The notes beneath the pieces were generated by a model. It was not told the origin of the DNA, ran no database searches, and worked only from the letters and a program-made list of their open reading frames with translations. DNA of 64,000 bases from Brachybacterium sp. FME24. Its GTDB lineage: Bacteria; Actinomycetota; Actinomycetes; Actinomycetales; Dermabacteraceae. The DNA lies in assembly GCF_014897705.1 (NCBI RefSeq), contig NZ_JABUXV010000001.1, positions 62,001-126,000 of the forward strand, written 5' to 3'. Both the position numbers and the translations under genes were made by a program. Shown here in pieces: positions 1 through 7,537 of this stretch; within the stretch, counting starts at the first letter, position 1; each line of letters starts with the position of its first letter.

Positions 1-1530
1 TCCACCCGCGCCGCCGGCACCACCGCGTTCACCGCCACCGTCGCCACGGTTCCTGCCATGGCAGGGGCACCACGTGCCGATCGACGGGCCGAGCAGGTCA
101 CTCCCCCTCCCGCTCGTCAGTTCAGGGCGATGTGGATCTCCTCCGTCGTGAACATCGACTGGCCCTCCGCGACCGGGCTCACCGTGGCGCAGCAGAAGGA
201 GGAGTACCTGGCCTGGCTCGACCTCGCCCAGGAGCTCGGGTTGAATGCCGTGATCACCCAGGTGCGGCCCACGGCCGACGCCTTCTGGCCCTCCCCCTAC
301 GAGCCCTGGTCGATGTACCTCTCCGGTACCCAGGGACAGGACCCGGGCTACGACCCGCTCGCCTTCCAGATCGAGGCGGCGCACGAGCGGAACCTCGAGT
401 ACCACGCGTGGTTCAACCCGTATCGGGTCGCCATGAGCGAGGAGCCCGACCTGGTGGAGGAGCATCCTGCGCGCCTTCGCCCGGACTGGGTGTGGCCCTT
501 CGGAGGGAAGCTGTACTACGACCCGGGCCTGCCCGAGGTCCGCGCCTTCGTGCAGGACGCGATGATGGATGCCATCTCCCGGTACGACGTGGACGGCGCC
601 CACTTCGACGACTACTTCTACCCCTATCCCGTCGAGGGGCAGACGATCCCCGACGAGGCCACCTACGCCGCCCACTCCGACGGGGTCACCCCGATCGAGG
701 ACTGGCGCCGGGAGAACATCAACCTGCTGGTGAGCGAGATGCACGAACGGATCCGGGCCGAGAAGCCCTGGGTGCGCTTCGGGATCAGCCCCTTCGGGAT
801 CTGGCGCAACGCGAGCAGCGATCCGGAGGGGTCGGACACCTCCGGCTCGGAGTCCTACGAGATCATCTCGGCGGATTCCCTGCGCTGGGTGCGGCAGGGC
901 TGGGTCGACTACATCAATCCCCAGATCTACTGGCAGTTCGGCCACCCCGCTGCCGATTACGAGACCCTCGTGCGCTGGTGGGCCGAGAAGGTCGCCGACA
1001 CCGAGGTGGGGCTGTTCATCGGGGAGGCCGCCTACAAGGCGATCACCGGCACCTTTCCCGAGACCACCGAGCTGGGAGATCATCTCGACCTCACGGAGAC
1101 ACTCGAGGCGATCGACGGGAACGTGCTCTTCAGCGCAGCGAGCCTGCGTGATGACACCACCGGCTCGGTCGACGACCTCGTCCAGCGGCACTACTCGCAT
1201 CCGGCGCTGGTCCCGGTCCTGGACTCGGTCCCGGGCGAGGCTCCGGCCGCGCCGACGTTGCTCGTGGTGCGGACCACCGAGGAGGGGGTGCAGGTGCGCT
1301 GGCGGGGCCGCGGCGCCACCAGCTACGCGCTCTGGCACGTCCCTCAGGCGCAGGTCTCCGAGGGGGATCTCGCCGACGGGCGGAACCTGGTGGCGACGGT
1401 GCGCGCGGGCCGGGGCTCACAGAGCCTCGTGCACGAGGGCGCCGACGGCGACGGGTACTACGTCGTCACGGCGTACGACCGCACCTGGCACCAGAGCGGC
1501 CCGTCCGAGGCAGCGCGCCCGCGCGGCTAG
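1..1530 (+). CDS. Secreted family-10-like glycosyl hydrolase, 5' end outside window
   Basis: The reading frame is open from base 1, so the true start lies upstream of the window. The residues encoded before the first ATG (position 58) are Ala/Thr/Val-rich and end near AMAGAPRA, which looks like the end of a signal peptide. The mature protein begins with FRAMWISSVVNIDWPS, the hallmark N-terminus of the DUF187/GHL10 family of extracellular glycosyl hydrolase-like TIM barrels. The barrel continues through DYINPQIYWQFGHP. A C-terminal Ig/FnIII-like module follows (roughly the last 95 residues, around APTLLVVRTTEEGVQVRW). Family members act outside the cell, some on wall-linked or exopolysaccharide glycans; the substrate here is unknown. 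The gene ends before a convergent toxin remnant. Confidence 0.85.
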   Translation, partial: STRAAGTTAFTATVATVPAMAGAPRADRRAEQVTPPPARQFRAMWISSVVNIDWPSATGLTVAQQKEEYLAWLDLAQELGLNAVITQVRPTADAFWPSPYEPWSMYLSGTQGQDPGYDPLAFQIEAAHERNLEYHAWFNPYRVAMSEEPDLVEEHPARLRPDWVWPFGGKLYYDPGLPEVRAFVQDAMMDAISRYDVDGAHFDDYFYPYPVEGQTIPDEATYAAHSDGVTPIEDWRRENINLLVSEMHERIRAEKPWVRFGISPFGIWRNASSDPEGSDTSGSESYEIISADSLRWVRQGWVDYINPQIYWQFGHPAADYETLVRWWAEKVADTEVGLFIGEAAYKAITGTFPETTELGDHLDLTETLEAIDGNVLFSAASLRDDTTGSVDDLVQRHYSHPALVPVLDSVPGEAPAAPTLLVVRTTEEGVQVRWRGRGATSYALWHVPQAQVSEGDLADGRNLVATVRAGRGSQSLVHEGADGDGYYVVTAYDRTWHQSGPSEAARPRG

Positions 1531-1757
1531 CGACGGGCATGCATCGGGGAGGAGATGCTGGACGAACAGTTCGGGGCCGCGTCTCGCGTCGAGTCGTGTC
1601 CATTCGTCCTCGCGTCGTCCCACGGATCGATGGGCGCGACATCCAGCAGCTCGAGATCCTCGACGTGGCGCGTCACCACGGTCAAGCCGTCGACTGCCGC
1701 GGTGGCGGCGATCACGGCGTCCTGCGGACATTCGAGGACGGAAGAGCGCTCATCCAC
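1527..1757 (-). pseudogene. Remnant of a VapC-type PIN-domain toxin (C-terminal part)
   Basis: The minus strand encodes DAVIAATAAVDGLTVVTRH followed by VEDLELLDVAPIDPW. This matches the C-terminal half of VapC PIN-domain ribonucleases: an acidic D-x-x-I-A-A-T-A motif, then a V-T-R-x-x-x-D motif and a terminal x-x-P-W. Intact VapC proteins are about 125-140 residues with a first catalytic Asp near the N-terminus. Here only about 76 residues follow a GTG at 1757, and extending the frame upstream runs into the phosphoribosyltransferase gene without a PIN N-terminus. No antitoxin gene is adjacent. I read this as a decayed toxin-antitoxin locus; a short functional protein is unlikely. Confidence 0.5.
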
Positions 1758-1810
1758 TGCCCCTCGGATGCCGCGGAAGGCAGGACGGAGCTCGCTGCGC
1801 CCTAATCGGG

Positions 1811-2338
1811 TCAGGCTGACTCAGCGGCGGCGTGGTTCGCGACCACGGGCGGCTCGGAGGACCACGGGAAGACGATCCAGTCATCGGTGCGACGCCACAC
1901 GTAGTCCGGCGCCACCACGGACCCGGACTTCCCGTACAGCACGGCGCTGCGGGCGTCCGCGCCCATCTCGCGCAGCAGGTCCAGGACGAGCGCCAGGGTG
2001 CGGCCGGAATCGGCGACATCGTCGACCACCAGCAGCCGCTTGCCCTGGATGGATTCGGTGTCGAGCATCGGGGCGAGCAGCACGGGGTCCGGCAGGGTCT
2101 CGTGGACGTCGGTGTAGAACTCGACGTTGATCGCGTCGGCGAGCTTCAGACCCAGGGCGTAGGAGAGGGATCCTGCCGGCAGGAGGCCACCTCGGGCCAC
2201 CGCGATGACGATCTCGGGCGAGAACTCGGAGTCGGCGATGACCTGCGCGAGTTCCCGCGACGCAGTACCGAACAGCTCCCAGGTGAGAACCTCCTTGGTC
2301 GACAGTTCGGACGAGTCGGCGTGGTAGGCCTGGGTCAT
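1811..2338 (-). CDS. Phosphoribosyltransferase domain protein (COG2236-like)
   Basis: A 175-residue protein with the type I PRTase fold. The PRPP-binding motif is LLVVDDVADSGRT, and an IVIAVARGGLLPAG loop lies near residue 45. Relatives act on purine bases (hypoxanthine, xanthine) or are uncharacterised; the acceptor base cannot be told from sequence. The ATG at 2338 is preferred because GAGGAGAAG lies about 12 bases upstream; the frame extends further upstream but without family similarity. It is transcribed divergently from fruR and separated from it by the fru promoter region. Confidence 0.85.
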   Translation of the reverse strand: MTQAYHADSSELSTKEVLTWELFGTASRELAQVIADSEFSPEIVIAVARGGLLPAGSLSYALGLKLADAINVEFYTDVHETLPDPVLLAPMLDTESIQGKRLLVVDDVADSGRTLALVLDLLREMGADARSAVLYGKSGSVVAPDYVWRRTDDWIVFPWSSEPPVVANHAAAESA

Positions 2339-2547
2339 CAGTTCTCTTCTCCTCGGGGTGCGATCGACGCAGAGTGCTCCGATGGTAGCGGCCCTCCCGG
2401 CCCTGAGCCGTGGTCGAGCCCGGCGATCGTGACGGCCGACGCTCCCCAGGCAACACGCAACGCCCTGACAGGGCCCAGCGGGAGCCTCAGAACCCTGGTC
2501 GCCGAGCCGGCACCCATCCACCTCGCAACCCACACACTCCAACACGC

Positions 2548-2584
2548 ACAACATGTTGTTTTCTGTGGCTTTTGCGCGTAGAGT
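2548..2584 (+). promoter_or_regulatory. fru operon promoter with overlapping palindromic operator
   Basis: A perfect 12-base palindrome ACAACATGTTGT (2548-2559) overlaps a sigma70-like promoter with -35 TTGTTT (2556-2561) and -10 TAGAGT (2579-2584), separated by 17 bases. The site sits about 70 bases before the TTG start of the DeoR-family regulator. Such placement fits autorepression by FruR with relief by fructose 1-phosphate, as known for actinobacterial fru operons. The rest of the 2339-2651 gap shows no gene. Confidence 0.55.
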
Positions 2585-2651
2585 GCGGTGATCGCAGTCC
2601 GGCGGCTCGTCCGGCAGCGGTGCACTCCCCTTCGATGAGGCAGGTGATCCC

Positions 2652-3413
2652 TTGTACGCCCGCGAACGCCAGCGCCAGATCCTCGATGAGCTCGCACGGT
2701 CCGGACGCGTCGCCGTCACCGATCTCTCCGCACAGTTCGAGGTCACCACCGAGACGGTGCGTCGCGACCTCGATCAGCTCGCCGCACGCGGCCACCTGCT
2801 GCGCGTCCACGGCGGCGCCGTCCCCAAGGCCACCGCCGAGGTCGAACCCGACCTCGAGTCGCGCCGCGTCACCAATGTCGACGCGAAGCGCCGGATCGCG
2901 CAGGCGGCCGCCCGCTACCTGCCGTCGGACCCGCACGCCGCCGTGCTGCTGGACGCCGGGAGCACCACTGCGGAGCTCCTGCCCCACCTCGCGGGTCGCC
3001 GCGGACCGGTGATCACCAACGCCCCCGCGATCGCGCAGGGCGCGCTGGTCCACACCGACCTCGAGGTTCACGTGCTGCCCGGTCGCGTGCGCCCCACCAC
3101 CCAGGCCGCCGTCGGCGCGTCCACGGTCGATGCGATCCGTGCTCTCCATCCCGAGGTCGCCTTCCTGGGCTGCAACGGCGTGGACGGCGACGGGTTCACC
3201 ACTCCCGACCCGGACGAGGCCGCCGTGAAGCGAGCCATGGTGCACTCCGCCGGGCTGCGGATCGTCCTCGCCGACTCCTCCAAGGCCGGGACCCGGAACC
3301 TGGTCACCTTCGCGGCGGCAACCGACGTAGACACCCTCATCACCGACGATGATCTGCCCGAGGACATCCACCGCCTGCTCACCGAGGCCGGGATCGAGGT
3401 CGTGCAGGCATGA
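2652..3413 (+). CDS. fruR: DeoR-family transcriptional regulator of the fructose operon
   Basis: A 253-residue DeoR-family repressor. The N-terminal helix-turn-helix (about residues 1-56) carries the family signature with VTDLSAQFEVTTETVRRDLD. The C-terminal DeoRC sugar-phosphate sensor domain contains LLDAGSTTAELLPHL and VAFLGCNGVDGDGFTT. The likely effector is fructose 1-phosphate, inferred from the adjacent fruK and fruA. The frame begins with TTG at 2652, giving MYARERQRQIL, the usual DeoR start; AGGCAGG lies about 9 bases upstream. The 3' end overlaps fruK by four bases (ATGA), so the genes are translationally coupled. Confidence 0.9.
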   Translation: MYARERQRQILDELARSGRVAVTDLSAQFEVTTETVRRDLDQLAARGHLLRVHGGAVPKATAEVEPDLESRRVTNVDAKRRIAQAAARYLPSDPHAAVLLDAGSTTAELLPHLAGRRGPVITNAPAIAQGALVHTDLEVHVLPGRVRPTTQAAVGASTVDAIRALHPEVAFLGCNGVDGDGFTTPDPDEAAVKRAMVHSAGLRIVLADSSKAGTRNLVTFAAATDVDTLITDDDLPEDIHRLLTEAGIEVVQA

Positions 3414-4366
3414 TCATCACCTTCACCGCGAACCCGTCGCTGGATCGCACCGTCGATCTGGACGCCCCGCTCGTCCCGGGCGGGGTGCACCGCATCGGGA
3501 GCGACCGCACCCAGCCGGGCGGCAAAGGCATCAACGTCGCGCTCGGTGTGCACCGCGCAGGGCTCGCGGTCACGGCGATCCTGCCCGCCGCCCCCTCCGA
3601 CCCCCTGATCGGTCTGCTCGAGGCCGAAGGGCTCCCCCACCGGACCGGGCCCATCGCCGGGCGAGTGCGCACCAACCTCACCGTGCTGTCCGCGCCGCAG
3701 CTGACCACGAAGCTCAATGAACCCGGCGCCACGCTCAGCGCCGCGGAGGTCTCCGCTCTGGAGCAGCTGCTGATCTCCTGCGTCAGTGCAGGCGACCTCG
3801 TCATGCTCTCCGGCTCACTGGCCCCGGGGCTGCCCGTGGACGAGTATGTGCGCCTGGTCGACCTGCTCCACGCCCGCGGGGCCCGCGTCGGAGTGGACAC
3901 CTCCGACGCCCCGCTCGAGGCCCTGGCCGCGGCGATGCCGGGAACGGCACCGGACTTCCTCAAGCCCAACGCCGAGGAGCTCGGACAGATCGTCGGCATT
4001 CCCGGCGACGCACTCGAGCGCGACGCCGCGAGCGGTGATCTCGAGGGCGTCCGCGACGCCGCCCTCATGCTCCATGGCCGCGGCGTGGGCGCCGTGCTGG
4101 TGACGCTCGGCGCGGCCGGCGGGCTGCTGGCCACCGACGGCGAGGCCTGGTTCTGCCCCTCGGCCACCGCACCGGTGGTCTCCACCGTCGGCGCCGGCGA
4201 TTCCGCGACCGCCGGCTATCTCATCGCCCGCGAGCTCGGCGAGGCCCCTGGCCCGCGCCTGGCTCGCGCGCTCGCCTACGGGACGGCCGCCGTCGGCCTG
4301 CCCGGCACCACCATCCCCCGTCCCGACCAGGTCCGCGTCGACGCGGACCGCGTCGTCCGACTCTGA
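3410..4366 (+). CDS. fruK: 1-phosphofructokinase
   Basis: A 318-residue PfkB-family kinase that phosphorylates fructose 1-phosphate (the product of PTS import) to fructose 1,6-bisphosphate. The N-terminal motif GGKGINVA (residues 37-44) and the C-terminal GAGDS motif (residues 261-265, catalytic base D264) are both intact. Length and MIITFTANPSLDRT start match FruK. It overlaps fruR by four bases and precedes the PTS permease gene by 48 bases, so it is the middle gene of a fruRKA operon. The closely related tagatose-6-phosphate kinases are excluded mainly by context. Confidence 0.93.
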   Translation: MIITFTANPSLDRTVDLDAPLVPGGVHRIGSDRTQPGGKGINVALGVHRAGLAVTAILPAAPSDPLIGLLEAEGLPHRTGPIAGRVRTNLTVLSAPQLTTKLNEPGATLSAAEVSALEQLLISCVSAGDLVMLSGSLAPGLPVDEYVRLVDLLHARGARVGVDTSDAPLEALAAAMPGTAPDFLKPNAEELGQIVGIPGDALERDAASGDLEGVRDAALMLHGRGVGAVLVTLGAAGGLLATDGEAWFCPSATAPVVSTVGAGDSATAGYLIARELGEAPGPRLARALAYGTAAVGLPGTTIPRPDQVRVDADRVVRL

Positions 4367-4414
4367 CCTCTCCGCTCGCCCGCCCCGCGGGAGAGCACGT
4401 TCGAAGGAGCACAC

Positions 4415-5332
4415 ATGCCCGGATCACTGATGACCCCCGAGCTGGTCCGCCTGGAGGTGGCCCCTCCCGGTGACAAACAGGCCGTGATCGGCCTGATGGC
4501 CGATCTGATCTCCGCCACCGGTCGCGCCGACCGCGACGGCCTCGAGGCCGGACTCCTCAAGCGCGAGGAGTCCTTCGCCACCGGCATGCCCGGCGGCTTC
4601 GCCATCCCCCACTGCCGCACCGAGACAGTCCACGAGGCCGCACTGGGCTTCCTGCGCCTGTCCGAACCGGTCGACTTCGGATCGACCGACGGCCCGGCCG
4701 ACCTCGTCATCGGCATCGCCGCCCCGGCCGGTACCGACGACCAGCACCTGAAACTGCTCGCCCAGCTCTCGCGGGCGCTGATCCGCCCGGAGTTCCTCGA
4801 GCAGCTGCGCGCGGCGCGCGAGCCCCAGGAAGTCTCCGACCTGGTGATGGCTCGAACCTGCGGAGGCCCCGCAGGCGGATCCCACGCACCAGGAGGTGGC
4901 GGCGGGCCCCGCCGCCACCAGCTCCCCGGACGCCGGACACGCCGATGCCACCACAGCGCCCTCCCACGGCTCTGCTCCGGCCGGCGAGGCCCCGGTGCTG
5001 CTGGCGATCACCTCCTGCCCCACCGGCATCGCCCACACCTACATGGCGGCCGAGTCGCTCGAGAACGCCGCGAAGGACAAGGGCATCGAGCTGCACGTGG
5101 AGACCCAGGGATCCGGCGGTATCGAACCGTTCACGCAGGAGCAGATCGACGCGGCGAGCGCACTGATCATCGCGGCCGACGTCAACATCTCCGGGCGCGA
5201 GCGCTTCGCCGGTCTCCCTCTGGTCGAGCACCCCGTCAAGCGCGCCATCTCCCACGGACCGCAGATGCTCGACGAGGCCGTCGCGGCCACGACGGACCCC
5301 TCCGCGCGACGGGTCCCGGCAGCGGGAGGTGA
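4415..5332 (+). CDS. fruA: Fructose PTS EIIA part of a frameshifted fruA
   Basis: Residues 1-145 are a fructose-type EIIA domain with the phosphorylated histidine in GFAIPHCRTE (H66). It accepts phosphate from HPr and passes it to EIIB. A good ribosome site, GAAGGAG, lies ahead of the ATG. After DLVMA (about base 4850) the frame leaves the family: it reads Arg/Gly/Pro-rich missense to a stop at 5332, while the EIIB domain continues in another frame. Removing one G from the GG at 4849-4850 would join the frames as VMLEPAEAPQADP, the expected linker. As sequenced, EIIA and EIIBC are not one polypeptide. Confidence 0.8.
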   Translation: MPGSLMTPELVRLEVAPPGDKQAVIGLMADLISATGRADRDGLEAGLLKREESFATGMPGGFAIPHCRTETVHEAALGFLRLSEPVDFGSTDGPADLVIGIAAPAGTDDQHLKLLAQLSRALIRPEFLEQLRAAREPQEVSDLVMARTCGGPAGGSHAPGGGGGPRRHQLPGRRTRRCHHSALPRLCSGRRGPGAAGDHLLPHRHRPHLHGGRVARERREGQGHRAARGDPGIRRYRTVHAGADRRGERTDHRGRRQHLRARALRRSPSGRAPRQARHLPRTADARRGRRGHDGPLRATGPGSGR

Positions 5333-6500
5333 CTCGGGATCCTCCTCGAGTTCCGCCTCGGCGAACCAGCAGTCATGGCCCAAGCGGATCCAGGCCGCCG
5401 TGATGACGGGCGTGTCGTACATGATCCCGTTCGTCGCCGCCGGCGGCCTGCTCATGGCGCTCGGCTTCCTCATCGCCGGCTTCGACGTCGCCTTCGTGGC
5501 CCAGGACGTCGCCACCGGCAACTCGCTCTCGTCCCTGCCCGGCCATCTGCCGTACGAATCGGCGACGGGCACCACGGAGACGGACCGTGCGGGCCTCGCC
5601 CTCTACCTCGGCGCCGTGCTGTTCACTCTCGGGAATCTCGGGATGGGGTTCCTGGTCGCCGCACTGTCGGGGTACATCGCGTTCGGCCTCGCCGGTCGCC
5701 CCGGCATCGCCCCCGGCTTCATCGGCGGCGCAGTCTCCGTGCTCGTCGGCGCCGGTTTCCTCGGCGGCCTCATCACCGGCCTGCTGGCTGGGCTGGTGGC
5801 ACTGTGGTTCACCTCCCTGAAGCCGCCGCGGTGGCTCGCCGGGCTGATGCCCGTCGTGATCATCCCGCTGCTGACCACACTCGTCGTCGGTGGTCTGATG
5901 CTGCTGTTCCTGGGCCGCCCGCTGGCTTCCCTGATGACCGCGCTGCAGGACGGGCTGACCGGCATGTCCGGCTCTTCCGCGATCCTGCTCGGCGTGATCA
6001 TCGGATTGATGATGTGCTTCGACCTCGGTGGCCCCGTGAACAAGGCGGCGTACCTCTTCGCCACCGCGGGCCTCTCCCAGGGCACCGAGGCGGCCTTCCA
6101 GATCATGGCCGCAGTGATGGCCGCCGGAATGGTCCCGCCGCTGGCGATGGCCCTGTCCACGGTGGTGCGGCGACGCCTCTACTCCACGGTCGAACGGGAG
6201 AACGGCACCACCGCGTGGCTGCTCGGCGCAGCCTTCATCACCGAGGGATCGATCCCGTTCGCCGCGGCTGATCCGCTGCGCGTGATCCCCTCGATGATGG
6301 CCGGCGGCGCCGCCACCGGCGCGCTGATCATGGCCTTCGGCGTGGGCTCGCAGGCGCCGCACGGCGGCATCTTCGTCGCCTTCGCGATCAGCCCGGTCTG
6401 GGGCTTCCTGCTGGCGATCCTCGTGGGCACGCTGATCGCTGCGGCCGTGGTGACCGTGCTCAAGGAGACGGCGCACCGCAAGGCGGCAGTCGCCGCCTGA
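4896..6500 (+). CDS. fruA: Fructose PTS EIIBC part of a frameshifted fruA
   Basis: This frame encodes an EIIB domain with the phosphocysteine loop LAITSCPTGIAHTYMA (Cys about residue 41 from the GTG at 4896). A Ser-rich linker and a full EIIC membrane domain with about 8-10 hydrophobic segments follow, from about residue 165 (MTGVSYMIPFVAAGG) to the end. The domain order A-B-C is standard for actinobacterial FruA. In this frame the upstream stop is at 4845-4847, and coding character starts right after it, which places the frameshift at 4847-4850. The GTG at 4896 is only the first start codon; its AGGAGG lies too close to act as a ribosome site. An authentic start for a separate EIIBC is therefore doubtful. 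Confidence 0.82.
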   Translation: MAAGPAATSSPDAGHADATTAPSHGSAPAGEAPVLLAITSCPTGIAHTYMAAESLENAAKDKGIELHVETQGSGGIEPFTQEQIDAASALIIAADVNISGRERFAGLPLVEHPVKRAISHGPQMLDEAVAATTDPSARRVPAAGGDSGSSSSSASANQQSWPKRIQAAVMTGVSYMIPFVAAGGLLMALGFLIAGFDVAFVAQDVATGNSLSSLPGHLPYESATGTTETDRAGLALYLGAVLFTLGNLGMGFLVAALSGYIAFGLAGRPGIAPGFIGGAVSVLVGAGFLGGLITGLLAGLVALWFTSLKPPRWLAGLMPVVIIPLLTTLVVGGLMLLFLGRPLASLMTALQDGLTGMSGSSAILLGVIIGLMMCFDLGGPVNKAAYLFATAGLSQGTEAAFQIMAAVMAAGMVPPLAMALSTVVRRRLYSTVERENGTTAWLLGAAFITEGSIPFAAADPLRVIPSMMAGGAATGALIMAFGVGSQAPHGGIFVAFAISPVWGFLLAILVGTLIAAAVVTVLKETAHRKAAVAA

Positions 6501-6537
6501 CCTCGGTCGGGCCCGTTCCGGCCCGACGAACCTGCGC

Positions 6538-6565
6538 AGAGCGCCCCACTGCGGTGGGGCGCTCT
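6538..6565 (+). terminator. Terminator of the fru operon
   Basis: A perfect 12-base inverted repeat (AGAGCGCCCCAC, loop TGCG, GTGGGGCGCTCT) lies 38 bases after the fruA stop. It ends in TCTCGTAT rather than a long T-run, as is common in high-GC actinobacteria. Confidence 0.75.
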
Positions 6566-6658
6566 CGTATGCTCGGCCTGGACGCGGACGAGCGCGACCC
6601 GGCCGGCGGGGCCCGGCCGGTCCGGCCCCGCGACCGCACCCGACGGGCAGGAGCAACG

Positions 6659-7486
6659 ATGCCGCAGATCGAGACCGGTGGAGTGCTGCTGCTCGAGGGC
6701 CCCCTCGGGCACATGCCCGCCTACGGCACCGCCCATCTGAGCGTCCTGACCTTCCTCGTGCTCGCCGCAGTCGTCCTGGTGGCCTGGGCTCGGCGTACGG
6801 AGCCCGAGCGGGTGGATCGCACGCTGCGGATCACCGGGTGGGTGCTGCTGGTCAATGCGGTGGCCTGGACAGCGTGGGGTGCTATGCCCTGGGCATGGAA
6901 CATCGATGAATCCTTGCCGCTGCACTTCTCCGATGCCCTGCGGATCATCGTGCCGATCGCCCTGATCACCCAGGCCCGCTGGGCGATCGTGATCAGCTAC
7001 TTCTGGGGCCTGACCCTGAACCTGCAGTCGGTGCTGACGCCCGACGTGAACTACTTCGTGTCGGTCCCCCTGGAGTTCACCGAGTACTGGGGCGCTCACC
7101 TCAGCGCCGTGCTCGCGCCGATCGTGCTGACCTGGGGTCTCGGCTACCGCCCCACCTGGCGTGGCTACCGGGCGGCCTACGCCGCAGCAGTCGCCTGGGC
7201 AGCGATCGCCTTCACCGGCAATGCGCTGACCGGGTCGAACTACGGCTATCTGAACCGGGCCCCGGCAGGCCCCAGCGTCCTGGACATGATGGGTCCGTGG
7301 CCGCAGTATCTGCTGGTCGAGGCGGTCGTGATAGCCGTGGTCTGGGCTCTGATGACCTGGCCGTGGATCCGGCGGGACCGCCGCCTCGGCACCCCGGTGA
7401 GCGGGCGCAGGGCGCTGCTGCGCCGGCCGGGCGCGCCGGATGCAACGGGCGTCGCGCGGGCACCGTACGACGCCGAGGCCCGCTGA
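6659..7486 (+). CDS. TIGR02206-family (YwaF-like) membrane protein
   Basis: A 275-residue polytopic membrane protein with about seven hydrophobic segments. The conserved regions of the TIGR02206/YwaF family are visible: an early LPLHFSDALRI stretch, then FWGLTLNLQSVLTPD and NYGYLNRAP. Function in this family is unknown. The ATG at 6659 is chosen because CAGGAG lies 6 bases upstream; a longer frame begins inside the preceding terminator and adds charged, non-conserved residues. It has its own transcription unit after the fru terminator and converges on the GH92 gene. Confidence 0.8.
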   Translation: MPQIETGGVLLLEGPLGHMPAYGTAHLSVLTFLVLAAVVLVAWARRTEPERVDRTLRITGWVLLVNAVAWTAWGAMPWAWNIDESLPLHFSDALRIIVPIALITQARWAIVISYFWGLTLNLQSVLTPDVNYFVSVPLEFTEYWGAHLSAVLAPIVLTWGLGYRPTWRGYRAAYAAAVAWAAIAFTGNALTGSNYGYLNRAPAGPSVLDMMGPWPQYLLVEAVVIAVVWALMTWPWIRRDRRLGTPVSGRRALLRRPGAPDATGVARAPYDAEAR

Positions 7487-7537
7487 CCCCCAGACCGGCG
7501 GGTTGCCCGGTCCTCGCGTGAGCAGCAGCTCTGTCCC

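Noticed and set aside
4840..4900. Programmed frameshifting in fruA
   Set aside because: No clear slippery sequence with a downstream stimulatory structure was seen; an extra G from mutation or sequencing is simpler.
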